Notes: a model not told the origin generated them from the letters alone. 64,000 nucleotides of DNA from CAYGZQ01 sp964354375 [NCBI: uncultured Planctomycetota bacterium] (GCA_964354375.1 CAYGZQ010000008.1:23192-87191), one strand, 5' to 3'; shown: positions 1 through 9,953, counted from the stretch's first letter. Translations and numbers: made by a program.

Positions 1-95
1 GAAGTAGGGAAGTCCGAGGACTAGTTCCTCTTGCCATATAGGTTGAGTCGTTGAATCGCGTCCGCGTGAACCTTGATACTAATGAGTGGCGCTTA
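1..95 (+). rRNA. Probable 3' end of 23S rRNA (partial)
   Basis: No reading frame fits here. The stretch carries GATACTAATGAG (about 77-88) followed by a GC-rich tail with CGCTTACG, which matches the layout of the conserved 23S 3' end (GTACTAATGA, then the strand that closes the first helix). An ATAGG about 30 nt upstream also fits. The assignment rests on these short matches only; the rest of the gene lies left of the window. No 5S rRNA follows before the terminator at 154-180. Confidence 0.55.
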
Positions 96-153
96 CGCGA
101 TCGACGCGGAGGCATGACGCGTTAGTTTGGAGCACTTGAGAGAAAAGTCACCC

Positions 154-180
154 CCCCGGAATCCGAAAACCGGGGCTTTT
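154..180 (+). terminator. Rho-independent terminator
   Basis: A perfect CCCCGG/CCGGGG stem (154-159 with 170-175) has a 10-nt loop and is followed by CTTTT. It sits between the putative rRNA end and pth, so it most likely ends the rRNA transcript. Confidence 0.65.
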
Positions 181-214
181 GGCGTTTGACGCCGGGGAAT
201 TAGCGGATCACCTG

Positions 215-886
215 ATGGCTGAGACCGAATCACAGAAGAAGCAGGCGAAGATCGACAAGCTCGTGGTCGGGCTTGGCAATCCCGGCGACGAGTACAGCCG
301 GACGCGTCACAACCTCGGCTTCCGGGCGCTCGATGCGTTCCTTCAGCTGCTTGAGGTGCCGAAGGATTTCCGGCCGGGAAGAAGATCGCGAGTGCAGGTC
401 GTCTGCGTTGACGGGAAGCAGGTTCTCCTGGCTCGTCCGACCACCTACATGAACCTCTCCGGGATCGCGGTCGCCGGACTTCTTGAGCTGACGGGTCTCG
501 GTATATCCGACCTTCTTGTCGTTCACGATGAGATGGACCTCGACCGCGGCCGCGTCAAAATGCGCATGGGCGGCGGCGCCGCCGGACATCGAGGGGTGGA
601 GGACGTGATCGAGAAATGCGGCGAGGATTTCGCGAGGATCAAGATCGGGATCGGACTGCCCCCGGAACCTTTCAGGGACGATGCTGCCGACTGGCTCCTC
701 ACGCCGCTGGATTCCCAGGAGGGGGCGGTGTTCGAAGAGATAATGCCCAGAGTAGCCCAGGGCGTAAAGCGATGGATCGTCGACGGTACCGACAAAGCCA
801 TGACCTGGCTTAACACCGATTTGAACGAGCCCGACGAGAAACCGTCCTCCCACTCCTGCGCGGATGAGGGGGTTTCGGATGGCTAA
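215..886 (+). CDS. pth: Peptidyl-tRNA hydrolase
   Basis: Pth cleaves the ester bond of peptidyl-tRNAs that drop off ribosomes and so recycles tRNA in the cytoplasm. The 223-residue product has the family motifs in order: GLGNPGDEY, TRHNLGF (catalytic His), RPTTYMNLSG, VHDEMDLDRG and GGGAAGHRGV. The length is slightly above the usual ~190-200 because of a short N-terminal extension and an acidic tail. I chose ATG 215; an upstream TTG at 179 lies inside the terminator and is unlikely. The stop overlaps the start of mfd by 8 bases, so the two are probably co-translated. The pth-mfd gene order is common in bacteria. Confidence 0.95.
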   Translation: MAETESQKKQAKIDKLVVGLGNPGDEYSRTRHNLGFRALDAFLQLLEVPKDFRPGRRSRVQVVCVDGKQVLLARPTTYMNLSGIAVAGLLELTGLGISDLLVVHDEMDLDRGRVKMRMGGGAAGHRGVEDVIEKCGEDFARIKIGIGLPPEPFRDDAADWLLTPLDSQEGAVFEEIMPRVAQGVKRWIVDGTDKAMTWLNTDLNEPDEKPSSHSCADEGVSDG

Positions 887-3800
887 AGCTCGGAAACCTC
901 TCTCCGCAAGACTCGAACGCCATCCCGGCGTTGCCGCACTCATCAAGTCGATCAGGGATCGTGATGTGAGGTCGGCGGCGCTTGGCGTGCGCGAAGGGCT
1001 CGCGGGTATGCTTGCCGCCCTGGTGCATTCCGGACGATCGGCGGGGCCCACCCTCGTGGTCGCCCCCGATCCCGAGCGTGCACGCGAGATATTCAACGAC
1101 GCCGTCTTCGCGTTCGACCTCCTTGACCGGGACAGCGAGGAAGAGGTCTTCCTTTTCGAAGAGCTTAACCTCCTCGCGCAGGACTTCCTCACCCTGGGCG
1201 AGCTTGACGTGATCTTCTACCGCTATCGCGTGCTCGAAAAACTGATTGTCGAATCGCCGATACTCGTCGTCACCAGTCGCCAGGCCCTGGGAATTCCGCT
1301 TGTCGCGCCGGCTCGTTACCGCGAGAACCTGGTCACGATCAAACCCGGCGACAGCCTCGAAAAAGGCCGGTTCCTTCGGGAGCTGTTCAAAATCGGCTAC
1401 CGGCTCGTGAGCCGGGTGAGGGAGATCGGGCAGGTCGCGGGTCGGGGCGGCATCATCGATGTCTTCCCGCCCAGCCGCAAACGTCCCGTCCGAATCGACC
1501 TCTTCGGCGACAGCATCGAGTGCATCAGGGAGTTCGATCCCGAGACACAGCGCTCTCTCGGCGAGACATCGTCCGTGAGGCTGAGCCCATGTTTCGAGGC
1601 CGAGCTTCTCAGGGACCAGGACCCTGAGGCATTGTTCGATGTCGAGGGCGAGCTGAAAGATCCTTCTCAACTGCAGGAGGACCCCGTCAGGTTCAGGGAG
1701 TTTTCGCAGGAGGAGAAGGATGACTTCCTGGCGCGAGGGTATTCGTATTTCGACAAGGCGGGAATATGGGATTACCTGCCATCAAGCAGCCTTGTGATAG
1801 TGGACGCTCCGGGTCGGACCCTGTCGAGATCGACCGCTATGGAGCTTCCGAAGGGTCCGGGAAGCGACGGCCTTATGCTGACCGAGCACGAGGGGCTTGC
1901 GCATTCCGTGGAGGACATCGCGAGCGGGCTGAGCATTTTTCCCAGGCTCGAATTCCTGTCGCCTCTGTGTCCCGTGCCGAATGTGGACGGGTCGGTTGTC
2001 GACCTTCACGCACGACCTGTCGCTACGGTCGCGGGAAGCTTCGACCGCCGCCTGGAGCAATACCTGGTTCGGTTTGCCCCCGGACATTCCGGCGACGCGA
2101 ATAAGAACGGGCTTGTCATAGTCTCGAGATCTGCGGAGCGCATCACCGAAGTCCTTGGCAGTGAATGGCCCGGTGTCACCGTCCTGAGGGGCGATCTGTC
2201 CGGCGGATTCGATCTTGCGCCCGAAGGCCCGGTCGTGCTGACCGATTCCGAGCTTTTCCCCAGCCGCAAGCGCGGGCTGTCCAGATTCAGGGGCAAAACC
2301 AAGGCGTTCACTCGCGAGGAGCTTCGCGAGGTCAGGCTTGGCGACTACCTCGTGCACGTTCACCACGGGATCGGTGTGTTCAGGGGGATCGTGCAGCAGA
2401 AAGGTCCGAACGGCTCGACACTCGATTACATCCTCCTCGAATACGCGAAGAACGACAAGCTGTATGTCCCGGTCGAGCAGATCGATCAGCTCTACCGTTA
2501 CACGTCCGCCGAGGGCGCCGCGCCGGTCATCAACCGCCTCGGAACCAGCGACTGGGAACGCCTCAAGCGGAAGGTGAAAAAGACCCTTGTCCGCATGGCC
2601 GAAGACCTTCTCAAACTCTATCGATCTCGCGTGGAGGTCAGCGGGCACGAGTTCCAGCCCGACACCGTCTGGCAGAGGGAAGTGGAGGATCGCTTCGAGT
2701 TCCAGGAAACCTCCGGCCAGCTCAGGAGCCTCGACGAGGTCAAGGGCGACATGGAGTCGCTCCGTCCGATGGATCGACTCATCTGCGCCGAGGTCGGCTA
2801 CGGAAAGACCGAGCTGGCCGTACGTGCGGCGCTCAAATGCGTCCTCGACGGAATGCAGGCGGCCGTCATGGTCCCGACAACCATCCTCGCACAGCAGCAT
2901 TACATGACATTCGAGCGCAGACTGAAGGACTTGCCCGTCAACCTCGCCCTCCTCTCCAGGTTCAAGAGCCGGAAGGAGCAGCGGGAAACGATAAAGGACC
3001 TTAACGAAGGAAAAGTCGATATCCTCATCGGCACTCATCGGCTTCTGTCCAAGGATGTCCAGTTCCATAACCTCGGTTTGCTGATTGTCGACGAGGAGCA
3101 GAAATTCGGGGTCAGGCACAAGGAGAGAATCAAGTTCCTGAAGAACTCGATCGACGTGCTGACGCTGACTGCGACGCCTATCCCGCGCACTCTCTACATG
3201 TCGCTCATCGGGCTCAGGGACATCAGCATCATCGACACCCCTCCTCCCGACCGGCTTCCGATCCGCACCTACGTGAAGCGCTGGAACCCTCACATGGTGA
3301 AGAGCGCTGTCCAGGCGGAGCTTTCGAGGGGAGGGCAGATCTATTATCTGCACAACAAGGTGGAAAGCATCTGGGCCGCGGCGAGGATGATCCAGAGGCT
3401 CGTTCCCGACGCGCGTGTGGCGGTGGCTCACGGTCAGATGGAGGAAGCCGATCTCGAGAAGGTGATGATCGAGTTCATGTCGGCGGAACATGACGTTCTT
3501 GTCTGCACGACGATCATCGAGAACGGTCTCGACATCCCCAACGTCAACACTCTCATTGTCGAGGACGCTCAGAATTTCGGACTCGCTCAGCTTCACCAGA
3601 TACGTGGACGAGTGGGGCGCAGCGGGGTCCAGGCATATGCGTATTTCCTCTTCCCTGTAGCCAAGCCGCTCGCGGGCCTTGCTGCCAAGAGGCTGGAGGC
3701 GCTCGCGGATTTCAGCCATCTTGGCGCGGGCTACGAGATCGCCTGCCGCGACCTCGAGCTTCGCGGCGCAGGCAACATCCTCGGGCCCGAGCAGCACGGC

Positions 3801-4391
3801 TTTGTCAGCCAGCTCGGATTCGATCTTTACTCCAAAGTCCTCTCGGAAACCATCTCCGAGGTGAAGGACGGGGAGATCAATTACGACCACATCGGATTCT
3901 CCGGGCACGTCGAGTGCGTGCTCAGACTTCCCATAGACGCGCGCATTCCGTCCACCTACCTGTACGACCAGGCCGAGAGGTTTGCGCTCTACAGAAGGCT
4001 CATCGCGATGAAGAACCTGGACGAGCTGGAGGCCCTCAAGACCGAGATGCGCGACAGGTTCGGAAAGCCTCCGATCGAGGTGATGAACCTCTTCGAGGTG
4101 CTCCATCTCAGATTCAGGGCCATCGCCTGCGGAGTGGAGCTCATAGCCCACGACCCGAACAGGAAAGTGATCGAGGTCATGTTTCACCAGTGGATGTCGC
4201 GGGATGATCGATGGAGGCGCATCGGGGACCTTGTTCGGAGGGCCAGGCTGGCTCCCCATCCCAAGGGATTCCTCGTGCCCTCGAGCAAGGACCCTGAGAA
4301 GGTCATGGCGCAGGTTCGGCATATCGTCAAGGAACTGGAAAAGGCCTGCACTCCGATCGCCAGGCCCGTCCAGGGCGGAATCAGCGCCTGA
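879..4391 (+). CDS. mfd: Transcription-repair coupling factor Mfd
   Basis: Mfd displaces RNA polymerase stalled at DNA lesions and recruits the UvrAB excision machinery. The product is about 1170 residues, the usual size. An N-terminal UvrB-like region contains [16 protein letters not shown]. The RNA-polymerase-interacting domain starts near residue 485 ([17 protein letters not shown]). The SF2 translocase follows, with GYGKTE (near residue 641), DEEQ (near 737), TATPIPRT and the helicase motif [11 protein letters not shown]. The TRCF C-terminal domain closes the protein. ATG 879 is preferred over ATG 864 because GAGGGGG lies 6 nt upstream of it. Confidence 0.97.
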   Translation: MAKARKPLSARLERHPGVAALIKSIRDRDVRSAALGVREGLAGMLAALVHSGRSAGPTLVVAPDPERAREIFNDAVFAFDLLDRDSEEEVFLFEELNLLAQDFLTLGELDVIFYRYRVLEKLIVESPILVVTSRQALGIPLVAPARYRENLVTIKPGDSLEKGRFLRELFKIGYRLVSRVREIGQVAGRGGIIDVFPPSRKRPVRIDLFGDSIECIREFDPETQRSLGETSSVRLSPCFEAELLRDQDPEALFDVEGELKDPSQLQEDPVRFREFSQEEKDDFLARGYSYFDKAGIWDYLPSSSLVIVDAPGRTLSRSTAMELPKGPGSDGLMLTEHEGLAHSVEDIASGLSIFPRLEFLSPLCPVPNVDGSVVDLHARPVATVAGSFDRRLEQYLVRFAPGHSGDANKNGLVIVSRSAERITEVLGSEWPGVTVLRGDLSGGFDLAPEGPVVLTDSELFPSRKRGLSRFRGKTKAFTREELREVRLGDYLVHVHHGIGVFRGIVQQKGPNGSTLDYILLEYAKNDKLYVPVEQIDQLYRYTSAEGAAPVINRLGTSDWERLKRKVKKTLVRMAEDLLKLYRSRVEVSGHEFQPDTVWQREVEDRFEFQETSGQLRSLDEVKGDMESLRPMDRLICAEVGYGKTELAVRAALKCVLDGMQAAVMVPTTILAQQHYMTFERRLKDLPVNLALLSRFKSRKEQRETIKDLNEGKVDILIGTHRLLSKDVQFHNLGLLIVDEEQKFGVRHKERIKFLKNSIDVLTLTATPIPRTLYMSLIGLRDISIIDTPPPDRLPIRTYVKRWNPHMVKSAVQAELSRGGQIYYLHNKVESIWAAARMIQRLVPDARVAVAHGQMEEADLEKVMIEFMSAEHDVLVCTTIIENGLDIPNVNTLIVEDAQNFGLAQLHQIRGRVGRSGVQAYAYFLFPVAKPLAGLAAKRLEALADFSHLGAGYEIACRDLELRGAGNILGPEQHGFVSQLGFDLYSKVLSETISEVKDGEINYDHIGFSGHVECVLRLPIDARIPSTYLYDQAERFALYRRLIAMKNLDELEALKTEMRDRFGKPPIEVMNLFEVLHLRFRAIACGVELIAHDPNRKVIEVMFHQWMSRDDRWRRIGDLVRRARLAPHPKGFLVPSSKDPEKVMAQVRHIVKELEKACTPIARPVQGGISA

Positions 4392-4498
4392 TGTCGACGG
4401 GGGAAATAGGATATTTACGAAAGCTCTTGTATGATACTGTCGATTATTCGGGGAACTCGTCAAGGGTTCCTCGCTGGGAAAAACCCTAAGGAGATAGA

Positions 4499-5353
4499 AT
4501 GAACAGCTCAAAATTGACATTCGCGGCGGGAGTCGTTTTCCTTGCGTTCGCACTGGTTGTATTCCTTGGTGCAGCGTGCAAGGAAACTCCGCCTTCCGGC
4601 ACGGCCGGCGGAACCGCTCAGGCTGGGGAGTGCGACGGGATGGTGATCGCCAAGGTGGGAGATGTGGACCTCACTCTGGCCGATCTTCTCCAGATGCCCA
4701 CTATCTACATGGCTGTCGACGACGGCATGATCATGCAGGAGCTCCTTCGCCAGGAAGCCGCACGTCGCGGCATTTCCCTCACCCAGGAGGAGATCCAGAA
4801 GGGGCTTGACGACTTCTATGCAGGCCGGGGTGGGAAGGAAAAATTCATGGAGTCGGTCCCGCCTTCCATCCCGAAGTCCCTGGTCGACGGCGACATCCGC
4901 AGAATGGTCATCTCCCAGGCCCTACAGAAAGCCATCCTTGAGAACGCCTGGGAAAAAGACCACGGCCCGGTTACCGACGAGGAGGTCGATACCATCTGGA
5001 ACGAGCGCGGTCAGATGTTCATCGACCAGACCGCCGCCGAACTCCAGATCGACCCCGCACAGGTCACAAAGGAAATGGCCGTGGATAAGGTCAAGGATGA
5101 GATCAAGAATCGCTGGTTGATGGAGCAGCAGACAAAGCTCTTCGAGAACTTGAAAAAGACCTATAACGTCAGGAACCTCCTGCGCGAGCGGCTTGGCGAA
5201 CAAGAGGAAATTGAAGCCCCTCCGGCGACCGAAGATACCACTCAGACGAGCGGAACCCAGACTGAGGAGACCGTTTCACCGACCCCTCCTGAGGCATCCG
5301 GTGGGGGAACCGAGCAGCCCTCCGAGCCTGAAACCGGCACCGGCGGCGGATAA
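4499..5353 (+). CDS. SurA/PrsA N-domain-like lipoprotein without PPIase domain
   Basis: The 284-residue product begins with a hydrophobic signal (about residues 8-27) ending in GAAC, which resembles a lipobox. It then has a helical segment typical of SurA/PrsA N-terminal chaperone domains: a short strand (VIAKVGDVDLTLADLL), an MIMQELLRQEAARRGI helix, and long charged helices. No parvulin PPIase domain follows. The last ~60 residues are a Thr/Glu/Pro-rich low-complexity tail. AAGGAGA lies 5 nt before the start. It follows mfd by 107 bases, and SurA-like genes often follow mfd. A role as periplasmic or membrane-attached chaperone is inference; isomerase activity is not expected. Confidence 0.7.
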   Translation: MNSSKLTFAAGVVFLAFALVVFLGAACKETPPSGTAGGTAQAGECDGMVIAKVGDVDLTLADLLQMPTIYMAVDDGMIMQELLRQEAARRGISLTQEEIQKGLDDFYAGRGGKEKFMESVPPSIPKSLVDGDIRRMVISQALQKAILENAWEKDHGPVTDEEVDTIWNERGQMFIDQTAAELQIDPAQVTKEMAVDKVKDEIKNRWLMEQQTKLFENLKKTYNVRNLLRERLGEQEEIEAPPATEDTTQTSGTQTEETVSPTPPEASGGGTEQPSEPETGTGGG

Positions 5354-5413
5354 TTCACCTTCGTCCGGGAGCTCGACTGAGTTGCGCCGGGGATACCGCC
5401 GGATGCCGGGTGC

Positions 5414-5453
5414 GCCGCTTTTCTAAGCGGCATGGGCCGGCTGGAAAGCCGGC
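5414..5453. repeat. Two tandem perfect hairpins
   Basis: GCCGCTT-ttct-AAGCGGC (5414-5431) is followed a few bases on by GCCGGCT-ggaa-AGCCGGC (5436-5453). Both stems are perfect 7-bp, and neither has a T-tract, so they are not typical terminators. They lie between the two SurA-like genes and may affect mRNA stability, or be degenerate repeat copies. Confidence 0.6.
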
Positions 5454-5488
5454 GGACCCGGAGCTAACAAGACAGGATTACCGTTCGA

Positions 5489-6289
5489 ATGAGCATACAG
5501 AAAACCCTTCGGGACATTGTCATTGTGCTTGTCCTCATCGCAGCCGCGATCTGGATCTTCGGCTCGCGCAGGCAGGGACCGATCGAGCGCGCACACGACA
5601 TGATGTCCGGCGGCCCTCAGAACACCGCGGATACCGGCGCAACGCCCATGGGACACTCGAGAGCCATGTACCAGGTGTCCGACGGCGAAACGCTGGTCAG
5701 CTACAATGGGCAGTCGATGGGCAGTGACTGGTTCGAGCAGGCTGTGGCCGCCAAGAAAGAGGAGTACCTCTCGGGCGGCGACGACGAGCAGACCGCCGAG
5801 CGGAATGCTCAGCTAGATGTCCTGGAGTCCGGGCTGGCCGAGCTGGCTGTGCTCGACGCGCTCAGGGAATTCGACATCAAACCCGACCCGAAGGATGTCG
5901 AGGCCGCCGAGAACAACTTCAGATCCGAGTTCAAATCCGAAGAGGAAATCCAGGCGTTCCTTGACCAGATGGGTGTGACAATGGATCGCGTCCGGAAAAT
6001 GTGGTCCGACGACTCCGAGACGAAAGCCCTGAAGGCCAGGGTGGCCGAGATGACCGGAGTTGCACCCGGCGGCGACGCGGCCGAAAACGCATTCAGCGAG
6101 TGGCTCATTCAGAAGGTCACTTCCACACCATGGGTTTTCGAGGACCCCGATCTGGAGGTCCTCTTCGGCACGATCAGGCAGGAAATCCTCAGCCCGGATT
6201 CGGAAGGTCGGGGGACTGAGGAACCCTCGGGCGACCCTGGCGCGGTCGATCCCGGGGCCGTACCACCCGAAAGTTCCGATACTAATTAG
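5489..6289 (+). CDS. Membrane-anchored SurA N-domain-like protein
   Basis: This 266-residue protein has one N-terminal membrane segment (about residues 9-25, IVIVLVLIAAAIWIFG) and then a periplasmic helical region. The pattern of a short strand (ETLVSYNGQSMGSDWFEQ), long charged helices, LAELAVLDALREFDIKP and EIQAFLDQMG resembles SurA/PpiD N-terminal chaperone domains. As in its upstream neighbour, no parvulin domain is present and the C-terminus is a Glu/Pro/Ser-rich tail. The pair is probably a diverged duplication. The Shine-Dalgarno match is weak (CAGGATT). The chaperone role is inferred. Confidence 0.6.
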   Translation: MSIQKTLRDIVIVLVLIAAAIWIFGSRRQGPIERAHDMMSGGPQNTADTGATPMGHSRAMYQVSDGETLVSYNGQSMGSDWFEQAVAAKKEEYLSGGDDEQTAERNAQLDVLESGLAELAVLDALREFDIKPDPKDVEAAENNFRSEFKSEEEIQAFLDQMGVTMDRVRKMWSDDSETKALKARVAEMTGVAPGGDAAENAFSEWLIQKVTSTPWVFEDPDLEVLFGTIRQEILSPDSEGRGTEEPSGDPGAVDPGAVPPESSDTN

Positions 6290-6300
6290 GGAATTTATGA

Positions 6301-6340
6301 GGCACAACGGTCGCCGCATGCCTGCGGCATGCCGTGTGCC
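6301..6340. repeat. Imperfect inverted repeat upstream of ppdK
   Basis: GCATGCC-tgc-GGCATGC (6316-6332) is nested inside outer arms GGCACA (6301-6306) and TGTGCC (6335-6340). It ends 26 bases before the ppdK start and could fold in the leader RNA. No T-tract follows. Confidence 0.5.
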
Positions 6341-6366
6341 CACCGATTGGAAGAGAGGAAGTCGCC

Positions 6367-9045
6367 GTGGCTGAAAAATGGGTTGTTCTTCCCCACGAGG
6401 GAAGCGCGAAAATGAAGGACCTCCTTGGAGGCAAGGGGGCGAATCTCTGCGAGATGTGGAACATGGGCCTTCCCGTGCCCCCCTTCTTTATCGCCACCAC
6501 CGAGGGATGCGTCTATTACATGCGTAAGAAGCAGATGCCTCCCGGCATCGAGGAAGAGGTCAGAGAGGGTCTCGAGTTCGTCAAGAGCGTCAAGGATCAG
6601 ACCTACGGGGATTCCGAGAACCCGCTTCTGTTGTCCGTTCGTTCCGGCGCGAAATTCAGCATGCCGGGCATGATGGATACCGTTCTCAACCTGGGCCTCA
6701 ACAAGACCGTTCTCGAGGGTCTCATCAAGGCGACGAAGAACGAGCGATTCGCCCGCGACTGCTACCGCAGGCTTCTGCAGATGTACGGCGAGGTCGTGCT
6801 CGGCGTCGACAAGGACCTCTTCGAACACGCCCTCACTGCAAAGCGCAGAGCATGCAAGGTCAAGTCGGATCCCCAGATTCCCGCCAGGGCCCTGAAAGAG
6901 CTCGGCGACGAGTTCGAGAAAACCATCAGGAACGCCGGACAGAAAATGCCCACCGATCCCATGGAGCAGCTTATGGCTGGGATCGAGTCCGTGTTCCAGA
7001 GCTGGAACACGCATCGGGCGATCGCCTACCGCAACGCCAATCGCATCTCGCATGACCTCGGCACCGCCGTGAATATCCAGGCCATGGTCTTCGGCAACAT
7101 CAACGAGGACAGCGGGTCCGGAGTTCTCTTCACCCGCAATGCGTCCACCGGCGAAAAGATGATGTTCGCTGAGTTCCTCTACAACTCCCAGGGCGAGGAG
7201 GTCGTCGCCGGTACCCGGACCCCTCTCCATATCGACGTGCTGGAGAAAGAAAGAAATGAAATCTACACGGAGCTGAGCGACTATGCGGGAAAGCTCGAGG
7301 ACCGCTACCGCGACATGCAGGACATGGAGTTCACCTTCGAAGGCAGCAAGCTCTGGGTCCTCCAGACGCGCAACGGCAAACGAACCGGTCCCGCCGCCGT
7401 CCGCATAGCCTCCGACATGGTCGATGAGGGACTCATCAATGAGGAGCAGGCGGTTATGCAGGTCGACCCGTTCCTCCTGGTCCAGTGTTTGCTTCCCAGG
7501 ATCGCCCCGGGTCAGAAATACGAGGACAAGATCATCGGCAAGGGTCTGAATGCAAGCCCCGGCGCTGCTGTCGGTAAAATCGTGTTTTCCACCGAAAGAG
7601 TTCTTGAGCTTATCGCCGACGCCGCTCGCAAGAAGCTCCCCAGGCCGAAACTTCTGCTTGTGCGCGAAGAAACCAATCCCGACGATTTCCCCGGCATGAA
7701 TGCGTCGGATGGTATTCTCACGAGCCAGGGAGGAATGACCTCTCATGCCGCGGTCGTGGCTCGCCAGATGGGCAAGCCCTGCATAGCGGGATGCAGGGAG
7801 GCAAAGGTCGACCAGTCAAAGCACGTCCTGAAAATGAACGGCTGGATGTTCAGGGAAGGCGACATCATCACGATCGACGGCTCCAAGGGCGAGGTCATCA
7901 ACGCCGAGCTCGAGCTTGTCAGAAGCCCCGAACCCGGCGAGTATTTCGAGCGCGTCATGGGCTGGGCCGACAAAATGCGCAAGCTCGGCGTCCGCGCCAA
8001 CGCGGATACCCACGACGAGGCTGCGCTGGCCAGGAAGCTTGGAGCCTCCGGCATCGGACTCTGTCGCACCGAGCACCAGTTCGGCGGACATCGCAAGATG
8101 CTGGTCGCCGAGCTTATCCTCATCCTCTCCGACGAAAAACCGTCGAAGTCCAGACTGCAGAGACGAGAGGTTTTGATCAAGAAGCTCCTCGAGTCCCAGC
8201 GCGAGGACTTCATCGGCGTTCTGAAGGCCATGGACGGCCTCCCCACAACCATCCGCCTCATCGACCCTCCCTTGCACGAGTTCCTTCCTTCCGAGAAGGA
8301 CATCGCCCTGCTCGTCAGAAAATCCAAAACCAAGGCTGAGAAGAAAAAGTTCGAGGAGATGGGCCGCCTGAGGGAGACGATTGTCGAGGCCAACCCGATG
8401 ATGGGCACGCGCGGATGCCGTCTCGGCATTCTCTACCCCATCATCAACGAAACCCAGGTGAGGGCCATCTTCGAGGCCGCTTGCAGGCTCAAGCGCGAGG
8501 GGTACGATCCCAGGCCCGAGATCATGATCCCCCTGATTATGGATGCCAACGAGCTGAGGTACCTGGAGCCTGTCGTTCGAGAGACCGCGCAGAAGGTTAT
8601 GGACGAGCACAAATGCCGCATCGATTATCTCTACGGCACCATGATTGAAATCCCAAGGGCCGCCCTGACAGCCGATGATGTGGCGTCGGTCGCCGAGTTC
8701 TTCAGTTTCGGCACCAACGACCTCACGCAGATGGGCATGGGCCTGTCGCGCGACGACACCGCCGCGATGCTGCAGAAGTATGTCGACATGGGCGTCCTCG
8801 CCGTCGATCCCTTCCAGGTCCTCGACCGCAGGGGCATCGGGCGCATGATGAAGATCTGCATCGACGACGCTCGCACGGTCCGTCCGAACATCAAGTTGGG
8901 CATCTGCGGCGAGCACGGTGGCGAGCCCGACAGCGTGGAGTTCTGTCACCTCCTCGGGCTGGACTACGTGAGCTGCTCCACCTACCGGGTCCCGGGCGCG
9001 CGTCTCGCCGCCGCCCAGGCCGCCCTGAAATCAAGATCCGGCTAA
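6367..9045 (+). CDS. ppdK: Pyruvate, phosphate dikinase
   Basis: PPDK interconverts pyruvate + ATP + phosphate and phosphoenolpyruvate + AMP + pyrophosphate, so it acts either as a PPi-linked glycolytic enzyme or in gluconeogenesis. The 892-residue product has the full domain set: an N-terminal ATP-grasp domain (GGKGANLCEM at the start), the swivelling phosphohistidine domain (GGMTSHAAVVARQMGKPCI, near residue 455), and the C-terminal PEP/pyruvate barrel with CGEHGG and the acid/base Cys in VSCSTYRVPGAR (near residue 868). GTG 6367 is chosen because GAGAGGAAG lies just upstream; a GTG at 6334 falls inside the inverted repeat. It appears to be a single-gene unit. Confidence 0.97.
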   Translation: MAEKWVVLPHEGSAKMKDLLGGKGANLCEMWNMGLPVPPFFIATTEGCVYYMRKKQMPPGIEEEVREGLEFVKSVKDQTYGDSENPLLLSVRSGAKFSMPGMMDTVLNLGLNKTVLEGLIKATKNERFARDCYRRLLQMYGEVVLGVDKDLFEHALTAKRRACKVKSDPQIPARALKELGDEFEKTIRNAGQKMPTDPMEQLMAGIESVFQSWNTHRAIAYRNANRISHDLGTAVNIQAMVFGNINEDSGSGVLFTRNASTGEKMMFAEFLYNSQGEEVVAGTRTPLHIDVLEKERNEIYTELSDYAGKLEDRYRDMQDMEFTFEGSKLWVLQTRNGKRTGPAAVRIASDMVDEGLINEEQAVMQVDPFLLVQCLLPRIAPGQKYEDKIIGKGLNASPGAAVGKIVFSTERVLELIADAARKKLPRPKLLLVREETNPDDFPGMNASDGILTSQGGMTSHAAVVARQMGKPCIAGCREAKVDQSKHVLKMNGWMFREGDIITIDGSKGEVINAELELVRSPEPGEYFERVMGWADKMRKLGVRANADTHDEAALARKLGASGIGLCRTEHQFGGHRKMLVAELILILSDEKPSKSRLQRREVLIKKLLESQREDFIGVLKAMDGLPTTIRLIDPPLHEFLPSEKDIALLVRKSKTKAEKKKFEEMGRLRETIVEANPMMGTRGCRLGILYPIINETQVRAIFEAACRLKREGYDPRPEIMIPLIMDANELRYLEPVVRETAQKVMDEHKCRIDYLYGTMIEIPRAALTADDVASVAEFFSFGTNDLTQMGMGLSRDDTAAMLQKYVDMGVLAVDPFQVLDRRGIGRMMKICIDDARTVRPNIKLGICGEHGGEPDSVEFCHLLGLDYVSCSTYRVPGARLAAAQAALKSRSG

Positions 9046-9078
9046 TGGGGTGCCCGTCACAAGTTGATGCTGAAAATC

Positions 9079-9310
9079 GGGTGCCCGACACAAGCTGAGC
9101 GAGTCTTCGAGCGTGCTTGTGTCGGTCTTCTTCCGGTTCCGCCCGCTGGACACAAGTGGTTGGCGTTGGGTGCCCGACACAAGCTGAGCGAGTCTTCGAG
9201 CGTGCTTGTGTCGGTCTTCTTCCGGTTCCGCCCGCTAGACACAAGTGATTGGCGTTGGGTGCCCGACACAAGCTGAGTGAGTCTTCGAGCGTGCTTGTGT
9301 CGGTCTTCTC
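9079..9310. repeat. Tandem array of 89-bp REP units (2 full, 1 partial)
   Basis: The unit starts with GGGTGCCCGACACAAGC at 9079, 9168 and 9257, giving an exact 89-bp period. Each unit holds a palindrome with arms CGACACAAGC and GCTTGTGTCG around a ~19-nt loop containing GAGTCTTCGAGC. The copies are nearly identical (single substitutions such as GCTGGACAC/GCTAGACAC). A degenerate fourth start lies at 9047. The third unit runs into the upstream region of the transposase gene. Confidence 0.9.
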
Positions 9311-9330
9311 CCGACCCTATACTCATCCTC

Positions 9331-9900
9331 ATGGACCCTGCGGACCGTAGACTCCATACACCGAAACCCGTCAAGTTCAACATCCCCGGTCACGCGCACG
9401 AACTCACGTTTTCCTGCTTCAAACGTATGCCCCTCCTGCGAAGTCGCCTGGCAAACGAGTTCATGGCCGACGCGATAAACGCCGCCCGAATGGTTCACAA
9501 CTTCGAAGTGTGGGCTTACGTTTTCATGCCGGACCATGTGCATCTGATGATTTATCCGATAAGTGAAACTTACTCGATCGCGGGTATTCTGAAGGCGATC
9601 AAGCAGTCGGCGTCGCGAAGAGTGATCAATGACCGGCGCGAGCAGAGACCTCATTTGTTGGCGCATCTCGAGACCGGTTTGAAGAGACCGCGATACAGGT
9701 TCTGGCAGGATGGAACAGGATATGATCGCAACTACTATAGTCCCGAACAGATAGTGAAGCGGATAGATTATATTCACAATAATCCTGTGAAAAGGGGGCT
9801 CGTGGAGAATCCCGCGGAATGGAAGTGGTCGAGCGCGGCGTTTTGGATCGAGAATGGGTACACAGCCGTCGTGATAAAGCGAGATCATTTTCCGATGTGA
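9331..9900 (+). CDS. REP-associated tyrosine transposase (RAYT, Y1_Tnp family)
   Basis: RAYTs are single-domain HUH nucleases related to IS200/IS605 TnpA that bind and cleave REP hairpins. The 189-residue product (ATG 9331) has the HUH motif in FMPDHVHLMIYP, the FWQDGTGYDRNYYS segment that carries the candidate nucleophilic Tyr, and the family C-terminal signature YIHNNPVKRGLV followed by WKWSSA. It is bounded upstream by direct REP units and downstream by an inverted unit that begins 5 bases after the stop, the standard layout of a RAYT locus. GC content is lower than in the flanking genes. It appears intact. Confidence 0.93.
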   Translation: MDPADRRLHTPKPVKFNIPGHAHELTFSCFKRMPLLRSRLANEFMADAINAARMVHNFEVWAYVFMPDHVHLMIYPISETYSIAGILKAIKQSASRRVINDRREQRPHLLAHLETGLKRPRYRFWQDGTGYDRNYYSPEQIVKRIDYIHNNPVKRGLVENPAEWKWSSAAFWIENGYTAVVIKRDHFPM

Positions 9901-9904
9901 TCAA

Positions 9905-9953
9905 GACCGACACAAGCACGCTCGAAGACTCGCTCAGCTTGTGTCGGGCACCC
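9905..9953. repeat. Inverted REP copy downstream of RAYT
   Basis: This 49-bp segment is the reverse complement of the palindromic part of the upstream 89-bp units, running from GACCGACACAAGC to GCTTGTGTCGGGCACCC. It lies in opposite orientation to the three upstream copies, so the RAYT gene is enclosed by inverted REPs. Confidence 0.9.

Noticed and set aside
179-214. N-terminal extension of Pth from TTG 179
   Set aside because: The codon lies in the terminator T-tract and has no ribosome-binding site; ATG 215 is better.
1782-4553. 923-residue open frame on the - strand opposite mfd
   Set aside because: It lies antisense to a fully motif-supported Mfd protein; high GC makes long spurious antisense frames. 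It has no recognisable domain.
5414-5453. Terminators between the SurA-like genes
   Set aside because: Stems are perfect but neither is followed by a T-run, and the downstream gene seems to share the transcript.
9079-9310. CRISPR-like array
   Set aside because: The units are directly adjacent 89-bp repeats that include the spacer part, with no variable spacers and no cas genes; REP units fit better.
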